Shown: positions 11,713 through 24,312 of the stretch, piece after piece | Layout of the letters: each line of letters starts with the position of its first letter | Numbering within the stretch: the first letter of the stretch is position 1 | Assembly (NCBI RefSeq): GCF_011386835.1 | Contig: NC_088791.1 | Span: 26,696,998 to 26,760,997, forward strand | Direction of reading: 5' to 3' | Origin: Chrysemys picta bellii | Taxonomy: Eukaryota; Chordata; Testudines; Emydidae | Length of the DNA stretch: 64,000 nucleotides | Program-made: the position numbers and the translations under genes | Notes under the pieces: generated by a model | The model's database searches: none | The model's input: only the letters and a program-made list of their open reading frames with translations | Told to the model about the DNA's origin: nothing

Positions 11713-12189
11713 GGAAGTTCATCAAATCTTACACAACCTTTCATCTGCTGAGCCATCAAACCTTACAGCCATTCAGCTGTATTCCGCTAGAATTTCCTCA
11801 CACAAAGCCTTACCTAGCAGTGGTTCTGGCCATGTGATCTAATTTCAAGGATGGCCATTTAAATCCTTCCCATACAGCTTTTGCTAAGGTCTGTTATAGT
11901 GGTACTGAATTAATTTTTCTTCACAACTACCAAGAAAGGCAAACCATGCCATTCTTCACTTCTTCTGCTGAAGAAGCACCAAGAGGTTGCGATGCCAGCA
12001 AATTTAGCTAATGCAGAGATATCACATCTTGCATCACATTCTTGACAGGCTTTTGGCCTTAAATTGAGGTCAGGCCATAACCTTTCATGAAGTACATAAA
12101 CATTCTGTTATCCCACAAATAAAAAATTAACATTTAAGTTCTTGGTAGAATCAGCATATTCAATGGTCATAAGAAGACTAGCAATTTAT
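11713..12189. other. No feature recognised
   Basis: Ordinary AT-rich non-coding sequence; no exon, RNA gene or repeat boundary could be supported. Confidence 0.5.
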
Positions 12190-12670
12190 TTTTCATGATC
12201 CTGCACAATTTAGCTCCATCCAGCTTCTCTGCTCTAATTTTTATTACTCCCTGCCTCATTGCCTTCACTTCACCCAAGCTGCACCTCTAACAGCTTTCTT
12301 TGCCCCATTCTCTTCCTCTTGACTTTATCTTCCTCCATGAATCTGTAACTTCCCCTTCCTAACTTGTTCCACTAAACTCTATATTCCTTTATGTTCCTCC
12401 TCAAAGCACATTTCTTCCATGAGACTACAAACACTAGTCCTTTCAAGAAAGAAGAGCAAACCATTTTAATACCTTCTCCATCCTCCTCAAAAAGAAGCAG
12501 AACTCTGAAGATGCCTGACAAATATACATGCTTAATCCGATTGCTTTTTGCTGTCCCCTGCAAAATAGCCTTGGATCCCAATTTTTCTCTTCAGACAGGT
12601 ACGCTCTCTAGAGCAAGAACTTTTCTATGAATGTCAGTAATATGCCAGGCAAATACGTTACACTAGAACA
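12190..12670 (+). repeat. Old L2-like LINE relic
   Basis: The sequence has the pyrimidine-rich 3' coding tail typical of L2-clade relics, including TTCCTCCTCAAAGCACATTT and CTTCCATGAGACTACA, followed by a decayed 3' region. The open frames here are broken. Assignment is by remembered family resemblance. Confidence 0.45.
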
Positions 12671-13129
12671 AATAATAGATAATGATAATACTGTTGAGGT
12701 ATAATGTGATGTCAGATAATTCGGTTTCTCTACATTGTACAGACATTTGAATGAGAGTCAAATTTTCAGACTTCCAAGCTGAATCATGACAACAGTTGAG
12801 GGGCATTGCTTCATGAAATCCCCATAATTTGAACCTAAGCAGTTTCATAACTGGCCTATGTAGCAATTTCGGTTTGACTGTTGACCTTCTTAACAGATTC
12901 TATTAAGAAGACAGCATGTGAATAAGAGAGACACTTTTCCAGTTGTGTTAATCACCTTGATACTCACTGCATTGGCTGTTTCATATTATAGTCACTCTTC
13001 ATTTTTTGTTTTCCCATCGCTACTTAACATAGCAGAAAAGTGACAGAACCTCTGTTTTCCAAGATATACTACACTTCTGTGCACAACAGCTCCTGAAAGT
13101 CTTGATTCTTGCCTTTTGATTTCTATTCA

Positions 13130-14170
13130 TTTAGCTCCATATCATCCTTTTAGACTTTTGCAAGGCACTTGAATCAGTACTGCACAATATTCTGATTAAA
13201 AATTAGCACTATACAAAATCAGTAAAGTTCAATGTAAATGGGTTAAGGAATGTCTAACTGACAGAACTCAAAAAGTAGCTGACCATAGAGCACCATCATT
13301 GAATAGGGGTGTTTCTGGGCTTCCACAGGTACTAGGCCCAATCCTATTCAACATTTTCATCCATGATCTGGAAGTCACTGCTGACAAAATCACTGCTGAT
13401 AAAATTTGCAGATGGCACAAAGATTGGAGAAGTGATAAATAATGATGAGGGTAGGGCAGTCATGCAGAGTGATCTGGAATGATTGGTAAGCTGAGCCCAT
13501 TCAAACAAAATGTGTTTTAGTACAGCCACATGCAAAGTGGTATATCTAGGAACAAGGAATGCAGGCAATACCTACAGAATGGGGAAACTGTATCCTGGAA
13601 AACAAAACTTAGAAAAGGATTTGGGGGTCATAGTACACAAGCAACTCAACATGAGCTCCCAGTGCAATAGGTGGCAAAAAGGGCTAATGCGATCCTTGGA
13701 TGTATAAACAGAGGAATAGTAAGTAGGAACAGGGAGGTGATTTTACTTATATACACCTCTACCTTGATATAACGCTGTCCTCGGGAGCCAAAAAATCTTA
13801 GCGCATTATAGGTGAAACTGCATTATATTGAACTTGCTTTGATCTGCCGGAGTGCACAGCCCCGCCTCCCCCTGGAGCACTGCTTTACCGCATTATATCC
13901 GAATTTGTGTTATATCGGGTCACGTTATATCGAGGTAGCGGTGTACATGGCAGTGGTGAGACTGAAACTGGAATACTGTGTATAGTTCCAAAGGCCATAT
14001 TTTACAAAGTATGTTGACAAACTGAAGAGGGTACAGAAAAGAGCCACAAATATGATTTGAGGGTGGGAGAAAATGCCTTATGGTGAGAGACTTAAAGAGC
14101 TCAACCTGTTTAGATTATCAAAAGAAGATTGACAGGTGTCTTGATTACAGTGAATAAGTACCTAAGGACT
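13130..14170 (+). mobile_element. CR1 LINE reverse-transcriptase fragment, split by a MITE
   Basis: Plus-strand fragments translate to CR1-like reverse transcriptase pieces. They include a decayed G-x-PQ-x-LGPILFNIFI block near 13305-13370, a FADGT version of the catalytic F(A/Y)DD-type motif near 13400, then thumb-region residues after the insertion (about 13950-14120, including QKRAT-like and ERLKEL-like pieces). The catalytic motif has lost an aspartate, and frames shift repeatedly, so this is dead. A 190-bp MITE sits at 13754-13943. The copy lacks its 5' part and its 3' end is not clear. Confidence 0.8.
13754..13943. mobile_element. TA-target MITE inserted into CR1, 190 bp
   Basis: TIRs CACCTCTACC and GGTAGCGGTG are flanked by TA (13752-13753 and 13944-13945). 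Removing the element with one TA joins the CR1 sequence ...TTTACTTATA to CATGGCAGTGG..., which matches the expected uninterrupted CR1 coding sequence. This shows the insertion directly. It is the longer relative of the copy at 7471-7590. Confidence 0.9.
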
Positions 14171-14324
14171 GAGTGAAAATGGGACCCCGCTATGCTAGGC
14201 TCTGTCCAACAGAGTAGTAGACACTTCCTGTCCCCAAGTTCTTACAATGTAGACAGACAAGGCAGAGGGGAGAAGAAAGGAACATAACAAAACAAACCAA
14301 CCAAGCAAAATAAAATTAGGTTGG

Positions 14325-14770
14325 GTTTTGTTAGGAGTGACTTTCCCCTTAGGGGCTGGAGGGCCTGATTACTGGATTGGATCAGGTAATTACCTATAAA
14401 GGGCAACAGGTGGCTGCAGTGAAGGAGGAAAGCTCAGGAAACTGCAGGACATAAGAAAGGCTCGTGCAGGGAAGTCTTGGAAGCTGGAGGGTGTGACTGA
14501 CAGGAAAAGGAAGCTATGCCCAGAGCTCCAGCCAGAAAGGATGGGGACTGGTGGTTCTGGGTGGACCAGACTGGGTCAGAGGAAGAGTTCCAAGTGTGGC
14601 AGAAGAACCAGGGCTGAATATGAATGTTTGTGTTACGGATATGGACTTTATTTGGGGACCCTGAGGACTGTTTGAATAATTTCTGTTATTAAACCATCCC
14701 TAGGTGGGGATGCTGTTAGCCATAAGAGAGATTGTGTAAGGGGCAGGGTGCCTGAAAAGTGACCTCTAGC
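14325..14770. repeat. Possible LTR-like fragment
   Basis: The stretch contains a TATA-like CCTATAAAGGG near 14390 and TTATTAAACC near 14688, within purine-rich sequence that resembles reptilian LTRs. No paired TG/CA ends or target duplication were located. The small open frame inside it is not convincing as protein. Confidence 0.3.
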
Positions 14771-17700
14771 TATGAACAGGTGATCAGTAAATGGCTACAG
14801 CAGAGAATTAGCTAAATGGAAAGGCAAAGGAAGGGGAGGGGACACTGAAGGAAAGAAGGGTGAGGAGGACAGGATAGGGAAGAAGAGAGGGAGGGAAGGA
14901 TGGTCAAGGAGCATGGAGAGCAGGTTGAGTGAGGGTAAGATGAAGAGACTGTGAGGGAGGGGGTTGGAGAAGGTTGTAGCTAACAGTCAATCATTGCAGG
15001 GAAGAGAACGCAAATGTCCAGAATCAAAACATAGAAAATGCTCTGACATCATCAGTCCTTGCTGCAGAACTGCTACTTCTGTGTTCTTCTGCTAACTTTG
15101 GTTTCCTTGGCACAAAGGCCTGGCTCATCTCTGGAACTCTTCTTCCCCCAGCTCACGTGGCTCAGGGAAGAGGGGCCTCCCACCAGAGTGGATGTCAAAA
15201 TAGCCACTAGAGCAGTAGTATCAGTAGATCGCTAAGCCCTGTGACAAGGGTATAGCTTTTTCTAATACTGACCCAGGAAATGTACATCTGTTGGGCCCAT
15301 GATAACTAATCATACCCGACTTGCATTTTAGCTAGATATGTCTGTTAAAATTAGCAGCAGTCAGCTAGCTAACAATGATGATCAGGATTCAGCATTAATA
15401 CCTCATTAGGAGGAATAGGGTTAGTTTACACCTCTCAGAGTTATCGTTTCAGGCTCTGTGTTGATCCAGATGTCATCCATTCATATTCAGAAGGTTTCCA
15501 CTGTGATCACATGGGCCTTAAAACTTTTTTTTCCCCAACAAAAAGCTCAAATTCTGCAAAGAATGTCAGAGTTAACATGGGTTGTACAACAGATGTTTAA
15601 TATATGTATATAAAGTACCACTAGCCAAAAATAAGAACTATTTTAGAACTGAAAGTATATTTTATTGTTAAGTCTGAATATAATTGATGGGGGGACGGAG
15701 GGAAAGCAAATATAATTGCAACAGCCACAAAATGACAACACTTATTAACAATAATTCTCCTAAATATTGTCTAATTTGATCTTATGAAATAAATGTTTCT
15801 TCGTGATGCTTTCTTGCTGAATATAATGCAGTGATGTGTCTCCTTCATTAGGAGGATAACACTATTTTCCTGTCCAGTTATATTTCCCAGTTTGACCATT
15901 TAAAAAAAAATCTTAACTTTTAAGAAAAATTACTTCATTACACTGCCTTCCTGAAAAGCTAGGGGATTTGTTATTTGTCCTTAGGGCACAAAAATACAAA
16001 CAATGTCTGTGAAGAACCCATGTTACTTTGTCTTGATGACTGTAATTTCTATCTTATTTACAACCTACTGCACTGTTGACACTTGCCTTCCTAAATGATT
16101 CACCTGCTCTAATAAAGTAGTCCCTCGTAATGGTAACACAGTTAAAAACACAAGACCAAATTGTAAATTTTAACAGTGAGTACCCTAAGAAAATTAACTT
16201 GCAAATAAACTGGACTGAGATTTAATGTATTAAAGTGCAAATTTTTCTAGACTTAGAAATTATATTAAGTGCTTGAAAAACACTACATCTCTGATCTTTG
16301 TTTATGGTTTGTGGAAGACATAAAACCTTACTTATGTCTCAGCATTGTTACCTCTGAAATGCTACCAGTGGGCAATATCTCATTTTTATCAGGGGCACTA
16401 CTCCAGATTTGACATATTTCTTCCCTGGTGCCTTTGTTTGCCTCCAGGAGGTTTTGTACTGTGACAAGTACACCAGAGCACATTTTGTTTTATTAGTAAA
16501 TCATGCAGGAAAGTGTCAATTAAACAATGAAAATCAGCAAAACAGAGCAGAATATTTTGTTACAGTTCACAATACTATGTAGTGATTTACAAAAAAGACC
16601 CCCTTGTTAAATTGATTTCTTAAATGTTGGGATATGTTTGTGGGACTTAAATAGTAAACATTGTTCTTTTAAAGCCCATACGGTAATTATTAGTATTTTC
16701 TACCAACCTGCCTTTGGCCAGAACATTATCCATTCAAATACTAACCAACGAATCAGCATGCTCCATCTTCCATCACTGTGTGCTCAGGGTTAGCAGGCTG
16801 TATATATCTGAGACATTGTCCAATACATACAAGTGTTAAATTGATGTCTCTTTCATGTAGATTAATTATGGCACACAACTTTAGGAACACAAGTGTAGAT
16901 ATTATTCTGTAAACTCTCAGCAAATCAGTGGAATTGTCTCCAAAATATTATACAAGTTGCAATCTTGAGTGCATAGATCCTTAAATTACAATAATAAAGG
17001 AGAATTGTAGTAGGCTTGTGTTTCCTGCAAAATTGGTGAGGATTTGTGAAAGATTACGGTAAATGAAGCTGAAGAGCCTCAAACCATCTCTCACGATTGA
17101 CCCAACTGAAGTCGCAGTGGGACATTGTAAATGAACCAATTCAAAATAAAATGCTTTCTGAGTCATTCACTAGAGACATACTATAGGGTGGAATTCAGCC
17201 TTTGAGTACATATGGGAAACTACCTAATGTAACTCAATAAGGCAACACATGAAAAGCCACTTTTTATTTTGAGATTCATTCCTCCTGAGCATTTCAGAGG
17301 CTTTCAGGTAGCGTGAATTTCCACAACACATACTAAAACAACCTACAGTACCTTAAGAATAGCTACTTCTTTTTTTTCTAGTCATGCATCATCAAGAACT
17401 CTTCAAACAAATTAATTGAACAGAGATTCACTGAATAGGTCTAACTTCTGCAATATTATTATGAAAAAATAAGTAATTTGTTGAAAGAAAACAGTTGTAG
17501 TACATAAATTGATAGTTATTCCAAAGACATGTATATACTCGGTTTCATCATAGGAAATAGATAATGCTGTTTATGTTTCTCAAAATCCAAAGCAGCTAAT
17601 TGACATTTGTAACATCTCTAGAGTCTTGTGAAAGAGCATTCTCATATGGAAAGGAGCAGTATTTATCTTCTGTGAGAGAATCATGACAGGGAAGCCCTGA

Positions 17701-18105
17701 GAAAATCACATAAACACCATATAACAGCTAGGACTAAGGACTAGTTCTTGGTCACAAGCAACTGACTAATAGGAGAACTCTCAGTTAATCAAATTACATA
17801 TTACTTACTGTACATTAAAAGAAATTGCTGTAGTATTAGCTTAAAACCCCAATTTCTGCTTACAAGAAATAAATGGACCTAGCAGAATAACATAGAACTG
17901 CAGAAAAAAATTGATTCATAGCAGGTAAATTTTTCCCATGTTGGTATCTGATACCTTATTCATATACAATGTAATTAAATAATGATCATATCACAGGAAT
18001 CAAGACAATCAGCACCATAGCAAATTCTCTGCTTCTGTCTGTGAGTGTAGTACATTTGGTCGTATGGAGCCTCCTCAAATCTCCAGGAGAAAAATAAAGG
18101 CAATT
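14771..18105. other. 3.3 kb of apparently unique AT-rich sequence
   Basis: No exon, RNA gene or clear transposon was recognised. 14820-14960 is purine-rich (GGGAGGGAAGGATGG-like). A segment near 17040-17170 may be an old dispersed repeat but has no visible ends. Confidence 0.4.
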
Positions 18106-18106
18106 C

Positions 18107-18405
18107 TGAGGGCTTGTCCTCACTGCAGAGTTACCTTGAGTTGTAACTTAAGGCTGTTGTGTTTGGACAGCATCTGAGTTAGGGGCAACACAACTCAACA
18201 GCAGTGGTGCTTTTAATTCAAGCTGGCTGTCCCATCGGGGGCATGGGCGACAGCTTGAGTTAGCACAACTTATCAGCTGATAACAATCATTCTGTGCAAC
18301 TAATATAATCACTCTGTGCAGCTCATATGTTGTTTTGAAGCATAGCCACTCTCACTTTAGAGGAATTAACTCAAGTGTAGATAAGATAAGTTAACACTGC
18401 AGTAA
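18107..18405. mobile_element. Decayed MITE-like element, copy 1 of a two-member family
   Basis: Begins GGGCTTGTCCTCACTGCAG and ends near AACTCAAGTGTAGATAAG...ACACTGCAG. It shares ordered blocks with 34595-34940: CAGCAGTGGTGCTTTTAA versus the CACCACTGCTGCTG side, ATCAGCTGATAA/ATCAGCTGCTAA, TCATTCTGTG, GTTGTTTTGAAG/GTTGTCTTGAAG and CACTCTCA. The end resembles other elements here with CTACACTGCA-type termini. No target duplication seen. Confidence 0.55.
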
Positions 18406-19725
18406 AGAGGTAGCCCAAGAGTGCAAACTTGCAGTTCTCTATGTCCCTTATGCAGGAATAGCCCAGGTAGGGGGATGATAAAGTACTGGGATAGTTTTTG
18501 TATATGGAACAGTTGATATACTGCAAAGCAAAGTTCAAATGTAAAAGGCTATTAAAAATTATAGTAGGGACTGTCTATAAACTACATAACACTTTTTGGT
18601 GATTTTTTTCAAGACTCACCCACCCCTTGTACCATTGAAACAAACATGCAAAATTAAGGACCCACCTACACCCTAATGCATTATTCACCAGATGTTACTG
18701 GAGAGGGAAATATGACTGAATTAAATCTTAATCCTTTTCAAAACAATCTATTTTTAAGCAAATACATCATCACAGTAAAACTCTGACACTTCTGCACAGT
18801 CTGTAACAAGTGTCATGGCCTCATAGTTCAACTAAATGGACTTGTTCACCATGAAGAGCCCCTGCAATTTGAATCCAAAGCCAAACAGGACAGGAAATTG
18901 TTTTGCTAGTCAGTCTTCCTTTTGTGAATTAGAAATGTGTTTGAATCTTTGGCTTACATTCAAACTGCTTTCAGCTTTGACGATGCCAAAACACCTACAA
19001 TATCACTGCACATATACAGCACCAATTGCCAAATTTTACAACCAAAATTCAGTGTAGCAAGGCTAGTCCACATGAAAAGTTAACTAACAGAGCAAATTAA
19101 CCAACTATAAACAGACTGCCTTTAAAATGATCTTTGGGGATAGAACATGATGTGGCTTTTCAGCCTCTAAGAACTTCTTTACATTTTTACTCAAAGTACA
19201 AGTGTACTATTCCACCTCTTCTGGTTGACCTGTATATTCAAGATTTAGATGTGCATACAAGTAAATTTGCTAGGAAAGATATAGAGGTAATCCTATGTAG
19301 TTTCACAGAGGAGACAGTGCCATAGCCTATATTTATATCTTTTGTGTACTTCTAACCTGTTAAAAGGAAGGAGTGACTTTTCGTTCCAGGCTTTATTTTC
19401 AGATACTATTTGTAACAAGATACGTATGTTTCTTATTACTACATTTGAGACTTGAGCACTAAGAAAGGTTAATTGTCTGTGAAATATCTCAGATGTATAC
19501 ATCTGCCTTGCTTGTTATTAAAGCAAAATGCTACATGTCAATATTGTACTTTAAGAAGTCTAGTCAGTCAGTCTGGTCCATCCCTGAAAGTTTATCAGAT
19601 CTAGCTAATTTTCATTAAGTACAAATTAGTGATTGTAGGTTCTAAGAAACATTTCTTAAGTTAAACATTCTAGGCCTGGCTTGATATAAGTAACTTGTTT
19701 AATTTCTTTTTCTCTCTTTCTTTCT
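18406..19725. other. No feature recognised
   Basis: AT-rich non-coding sequence; the small open frames are unremarkable and lack splice or homology support. A pyrimidine tract at 19703-19730 precedes the SNRPF retrocopy. Confidence 0.45.
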
Positions 19726-19729
19726 TTCC

Positions 19730-20151
<422 letters not shown>

Positions 20152-20234
20152 TTATCATAACAAGCAGTATGATGGAGTGAGGATGGCTAGCTAAGATCAG
20201 CAGGAGCATCCTGGTATTAGTAAACAAGCCTAAA

Positions 20235-20574
20235 TGTAATACTAGGTAGAGGTCATATTATGCATGAACAGTGCATGGACGGAGCATGCTGTACAGGGAT
20301 TGGTTCCTACTAAGTAACCAAGCCAGTTCCAAAATGTGTGATGCAATGTATAGTAAATGCAATGCAATGTGTAAATATATATAAAGGAAAACATTTTCTG
20401 TGTAATGCTGGATGTGTGGTACACCTTGTATGTACCCACCCGCTATGTTTCAGTCTGGTCAACTTAGCCTAGCTTTGCTGTATGCCAAATAAACTTACCT
20501 GAGTGATGAAATATGGAGTTGAACTGAGTCCTTGGGTAACCTAGGGCAAAGAGGTCTCAGAGGGAATCCCAACA
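20235..20574 (+). mobile_element. Probable short solo LTR
   Basis: The stretch runs from TGTAATACTAGG to CCCAACA, with a TATA-like TATATAAAG near 20378-20386 and an AATAAA at 20488-20493 in the spacing expected for U3-R-U5. No matching target duplication was found, so the ends are tentative. It lies just upstream (on the minus strand) of the SNRPF retrocopy. Confidence 0.45.
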
Positions 20575-20966
20575 AGCATGGCCATGAGAACACAAGCTTA
20601 TGAAACCTCATGGGCTATCCAGTTTAACCCAACTATTTATATAGTTGTGGTGATCAGTAACACATTACTATGTTCTTTGTTGTTAAGTACAGTATATCTC
20701 TCGTTCATTTTTAACATGCCCTCTCTACTAGTTGCTTCTCCTGCTACCCTTGTCAACGTAACTTTCCTTTTCTGCAAAATGTCTCTGGCAACTAGTTTCA
20801 GATGGGAAATGACTGATGTGATTAATTGTCCATACTAATCCTAGCAGTACTTGCAGTTCTGATATCTTGTGTGTTCCAGGACCCTCCAATGATTCTTCAT
20901 ATTACTCAATAACCACAACATAGAGCCTTTGTGGAGCCCTGCTAGGTGCTAGGTCTAAAAATAGTG
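20575..20966. other. No feature recognised
   Basis: Non-coding sequence between the LTR-like element and a CR1 3' end; the open frame at 20578-20838 has no recognisable domain. Confidence 0.4.
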
Positions 20967-21690
20967 AACATAAGAACAGCCATATTGGGTCAGATCAAAG
21001 GTCCATCCAGCCCAGTATCCTGTCTGCCAACAGTGGCCAATGCCAGGTGCCCCAGAGGGAGTGAACCTAACAGGTAATGATCAAGTGATCTCTCTCCTGC
21101 CATCCATCTCCACCCTCTGACAAACATGGGGTAGGGACACCATTCCTTACCCATCCTCGCTAATAGCCATTAATGGACTTAACTAGATAAATTCATAGAG
21201 GTTGTCTTTTAAACCCTGTTATAGTCTTAGCCTTCACAACCTCCTCAGGCAAGGAATTCCACAAGTTGACTGTGCGCTGTGTGAAGAAGAACTTCCTTTC
21301 ATTTGTTTTAAACCTGCTGCCCATTAATTTCATTTGGTGGCCCCTAGTTATTATATTATGGGAACAAGTAAATAACTTTTCCTTATTCACTTTCTCCACA
21401 CCCCTCATGATTTTATATACCCCTTTCATAGCCCCCCTTAGTCTCCTCTTTTCCAAGCTGAAAAGTCCTAGCCTCTTTAATCTCTCCTCATATGGGACCC
21501 GTTCCAAACCCCTAATCATTTTAGTTGCCCTTCTCTGAACCTTTTCTAATGCCAGTATACCTTTTTTGAAATGAGGAGACCACATCTGTATGCAGTATTC
21601 AAGATGTGGGCGTACCATGGATTCATATAATGGCAATAAGATATTCTCAATCTTTTTGTATTTACCAGCAACTGGACACAGATGTAGCTG
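20967..21690 (-). mobile_element. CR1 LINE 3' end (reverse transcriptase C-terminus plus 3' UTR)
   Basis: On the minus strand a long open frame (about 21690 to 21193) encodes the thumb and C-terminal region of CR1 reverse transcriptase. It shows MVRPHLEYC, KVQRRATKMIRG, ERLKRLGLFSLEKRRLRG and NLWNSLPEEVV in order. A typical CR1 3' UTR follows down to about 20967, where the plus strand reads AACATAAGAACAGCC. The catalytic domain and everything 5' of it are missing, the usual 5' truncation. The retained frame and good match make this a fairly young copy. Confidence 0.92.
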
Positions 21691-22330
21691 GGTATCATAA
21701 CTGAATGCAACAGCTACCTTTTGAAAAGTCCTGTAGTTGACTATGCAGAAGATCCAGGAAGCTAGGGCACCCAGAGCAAAGGCTGAATTTTCCAAACGGC
21801 TGAACCACCCACGGTCAGCTTTGAAAACAAAAAAACAAATTCCCAGGTCCAGATCTGAGATTTCTATTTAAATTAAATCCTTAGCCAAACTTCAATTAGA
21901 CGCCAGAGTGCTGTTTCATTTCTTTGATATTCGTTGAGAAAATTGCAGCGAAAGCAACTTTCATGCATTTTAGTACATTCAAATTTAGTTGAAGTGAACT
22001 CTAGCAGCTTAAGACTGAAGATTTTCGTAAGAGTTTATTAGATCTTTGCCCTTCTTAAGTAAAGTGTATCCCAAAGGTCCCACACAAGTGAATTATTACT
22101 ATTAGTTGGTTACGAGTGCTCTGATATTACTGTTACACGTTCAGTGATAAAATTAAGAAAGTAATTGACAGAGAAATTCCATCCAAGACTATTAAGGGGA
22201 ATCTAGGGAGAATGACGTTCCTCTTGTAAAGTACTGACTTGAATATGCTGAGTGCACAGATGGAATACTTTATATTTACCATTTGAATATGAATTAGTAT
22301 TTAAAATTTAGATCTGTTTTTTAACTAGTC
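21691..22330. other. No feature recognised
   Basis: AT-rich non-coding sequence upstream of the CR1 fragment; nothing supported. Confidence 0.4.
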
Positions 22331-22839
22331 GACATGGAAATGTCTTTTTTGAATGTTTTTTTTCTGCTGCAAACACAGAGTATCTATGGCAAAAGAGCGC
22401 ATCCACAGGCTTTGTTTGTTCTGCTTTAAGCTTGTGAGTCATAGCGTCCACACAGCTCTGTACTTTTTCAAAACATCTGCCCAGCATTCTAGGCAGATAT
22501 CACATGATGCAATTTTCTACTGCTAGGCTCTGTGCACTCTTGGATTTTTCTCACAGTGCATTGGGAGATGCCTACCTGAATCGACTTGAATTCGGGGATT
22601 TGGGGTCAAATTAAACTACTCCCACGATTCCTCTCCTGGCATTCCATAATTTATCTGTGTTTTGTAAGTCATTGCCATTTTTGAACTGCTGTCACGCAGC
22701 ATAGAGACCATACAGCTGAGCACCACGATCCTGACCATAGTTAATATGAATAGGCTCCTCCACATGCATTAGTGTTCATGCAGCTGGATGACTTTGGATG
22801 GGTTGTGGAGGAAAATAGGCCACATTAGATATTGGTGAA

Positions 22840-23400
22840 CTTTGGTATTAAATTGTGTGGGGATATTTCATGAGCAATAGGCCCAAAACATGTGACCAAA
22901 AAGAATGAGATCATGAGAAAGAAGAGCGGTTGTGGTGTTAAACGTGCAGTGACCCTTTGAAATATCAGTGTTACCTCATTTAAGATTTGGGTTGAAGTAA
23001 CAGAAATAAAACACAGTTAATTGGGTACCAGATGTAGTAAATAATTGGCTATATAAGAAACTGCTTCCTCTGGCCTTAGCTAAGGTTGGATAATTGGCAA
23101 TGACATAATTTGTTTGTTAAAGGGTATAAAAAAGTAAACTCTTAAAAGGTTCATTGCTAATACCTGCCTGATCAAGTTGGAGCCGACCAATATGGGCCTA
23201 AGTACCCTGGGTTTAGCCCATTTGTAAGTATTTTGATCAAATGCATATAAATGTTTTGTCACTCTTTGGTTATAGTAAATTGCTTACTTAGGCTTTTTAA
23301 GCATGTTCAGAGCAACTGCATAATACCATTCAGCCTTTGGATTTAATAAAGGAATTTATGATTACATTATTATTCATGCAGGGTATTACCATGACACTAA
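22840..23400 (+). repeat. Possible LTR-like insertion
   Basis: A GGGTATAAAAAAG box near 23122 and an AATAAAGG near 23347 lie in a stretch that interrupts sequence related to the Harbinger relic. The LTR reading is tentative, because neither TG/CA ends nor a duplicated target site could be fixed. Confidence 0.3.
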
Positions 23401-23597
23401 TTCCAGCAGGTTAGGAGACAGCCACCATAATGCTGTGATGATTTGAGTAGAGGAGGAGATGGGGATGAAATCAAGCAGTTACTTCTGCAGGCCATTTTCT
23501 TGGTGCGGCTTCACTCAATGCAAAGCTGCTTCTGGGTTCAGCAAACAAGTACTGCCTGGTGGGAAAGGATAGTGCTGCAGACCTAGAATGACCAGTT

Positions 23598-23830
23598 GTG
23601 GTGGCAGAGCTTCAGGAGGACAAAGGCTACTTTCCTAGAAGTCTGCAGAATTCATCCCAGTGCTGCCGTGATAGAACATCCAACATGAGGGTGCCTCTCA
23701 AAAGGGAGATAAATGCAGCCATCACCATCTTCCATCACTGGAAGATTACCACCACTGATTACTACCGGTCAATAGCTAACGAGTTTGGTGCTGACAGATC
23801 AACTATCATGATTGTCCCGATTCCAAGCCC
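23598..23830 (+). pseudogene. Harbinger (HARBI1-like) transposase fragment
   Basis: The plus-strand frame reads PLKREINAAITIFHHWKITT followed by DYYRSIANEFGADRSTI. This matches the N-terminal helix-turn-helix stretch of PIF/Harbinger nucleases, which usually reads like YRSVANQFGVGKSTV. The frame leaves the homology after the HTH: the DDE catalytic part is absent, and 23816-23850 instead contains a tRNA-like CCATTGCTCTAACCACTACA word. It is too short and decayed to work. It may explain how some of the MITEs nearby were once mobilised, but their TIRs have not been matched to it. Confidence 0.6.
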
Positions 23831-24312
23831 CATTGCTCTAACCACTACACCCATTGTTCTACAGGTTCATGTGGCAGCATGGGGCATGGCTGCTCTAATG
23901 GCTGTATACTTGCCATGAGCTAGAATCACAAAGATGCGCACATGGCTTCATGCCAGCATTTAAACGGGGAGGTGACATCTGTTGAAGATGACACTGTAAC
24001 AATAGAGGGCAAACAGGTACACAGGCCGATCCAGATGAGAAGCTATGCATTATGGGGTAGCAGTGGAAGGATTCCCAGAAGCCAAACAGTTCATCTAAAA
24101 TATTTCAGCGGCTATATGCATCCATATGAACATTATCCCCCCAAAAACTCATTCCAGTATAGAATTATTTTACTCCCAAAGCAGATTAATTAATATGATA
24201 TAAAATGCCAGATAATTTAAAAAAAACTTGTGTGTGGACAAAAGGCAATTTATCACCCCACCCTACCTCCCCCCACCCCCCAAAAAATACCCATGTAGAC
24301 AAGGCCTACGAT

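Larger units (their letters stand above)
22335..24312 (+). mobile_element. Decayed Harbinger-type DNA transposon (approximate limits)
   Basis: A transposase relic at 23598-23830 is surrounded by sequence that ends near GTAGACAAGGCCTACG (24296-24311), a terminus like those of other MITEs here. Upstream CCACACAGCTCTG and CTCACAGTGCATTGGGA (22450-22570) may be the 5' side. A segment at 22840-23400 interrupts it. No target duplication was identified, so boundaries are inferred. Confidence 0.4.

Noticed and set aside
23816..23850. tRNA-like word TGTAGTGGTTAGAGCAATGG on the minus strand
   Set aside because: Only a 5' tRNA-half resemblance, without box B; probably a SINE scrap within the Harbinger relic.
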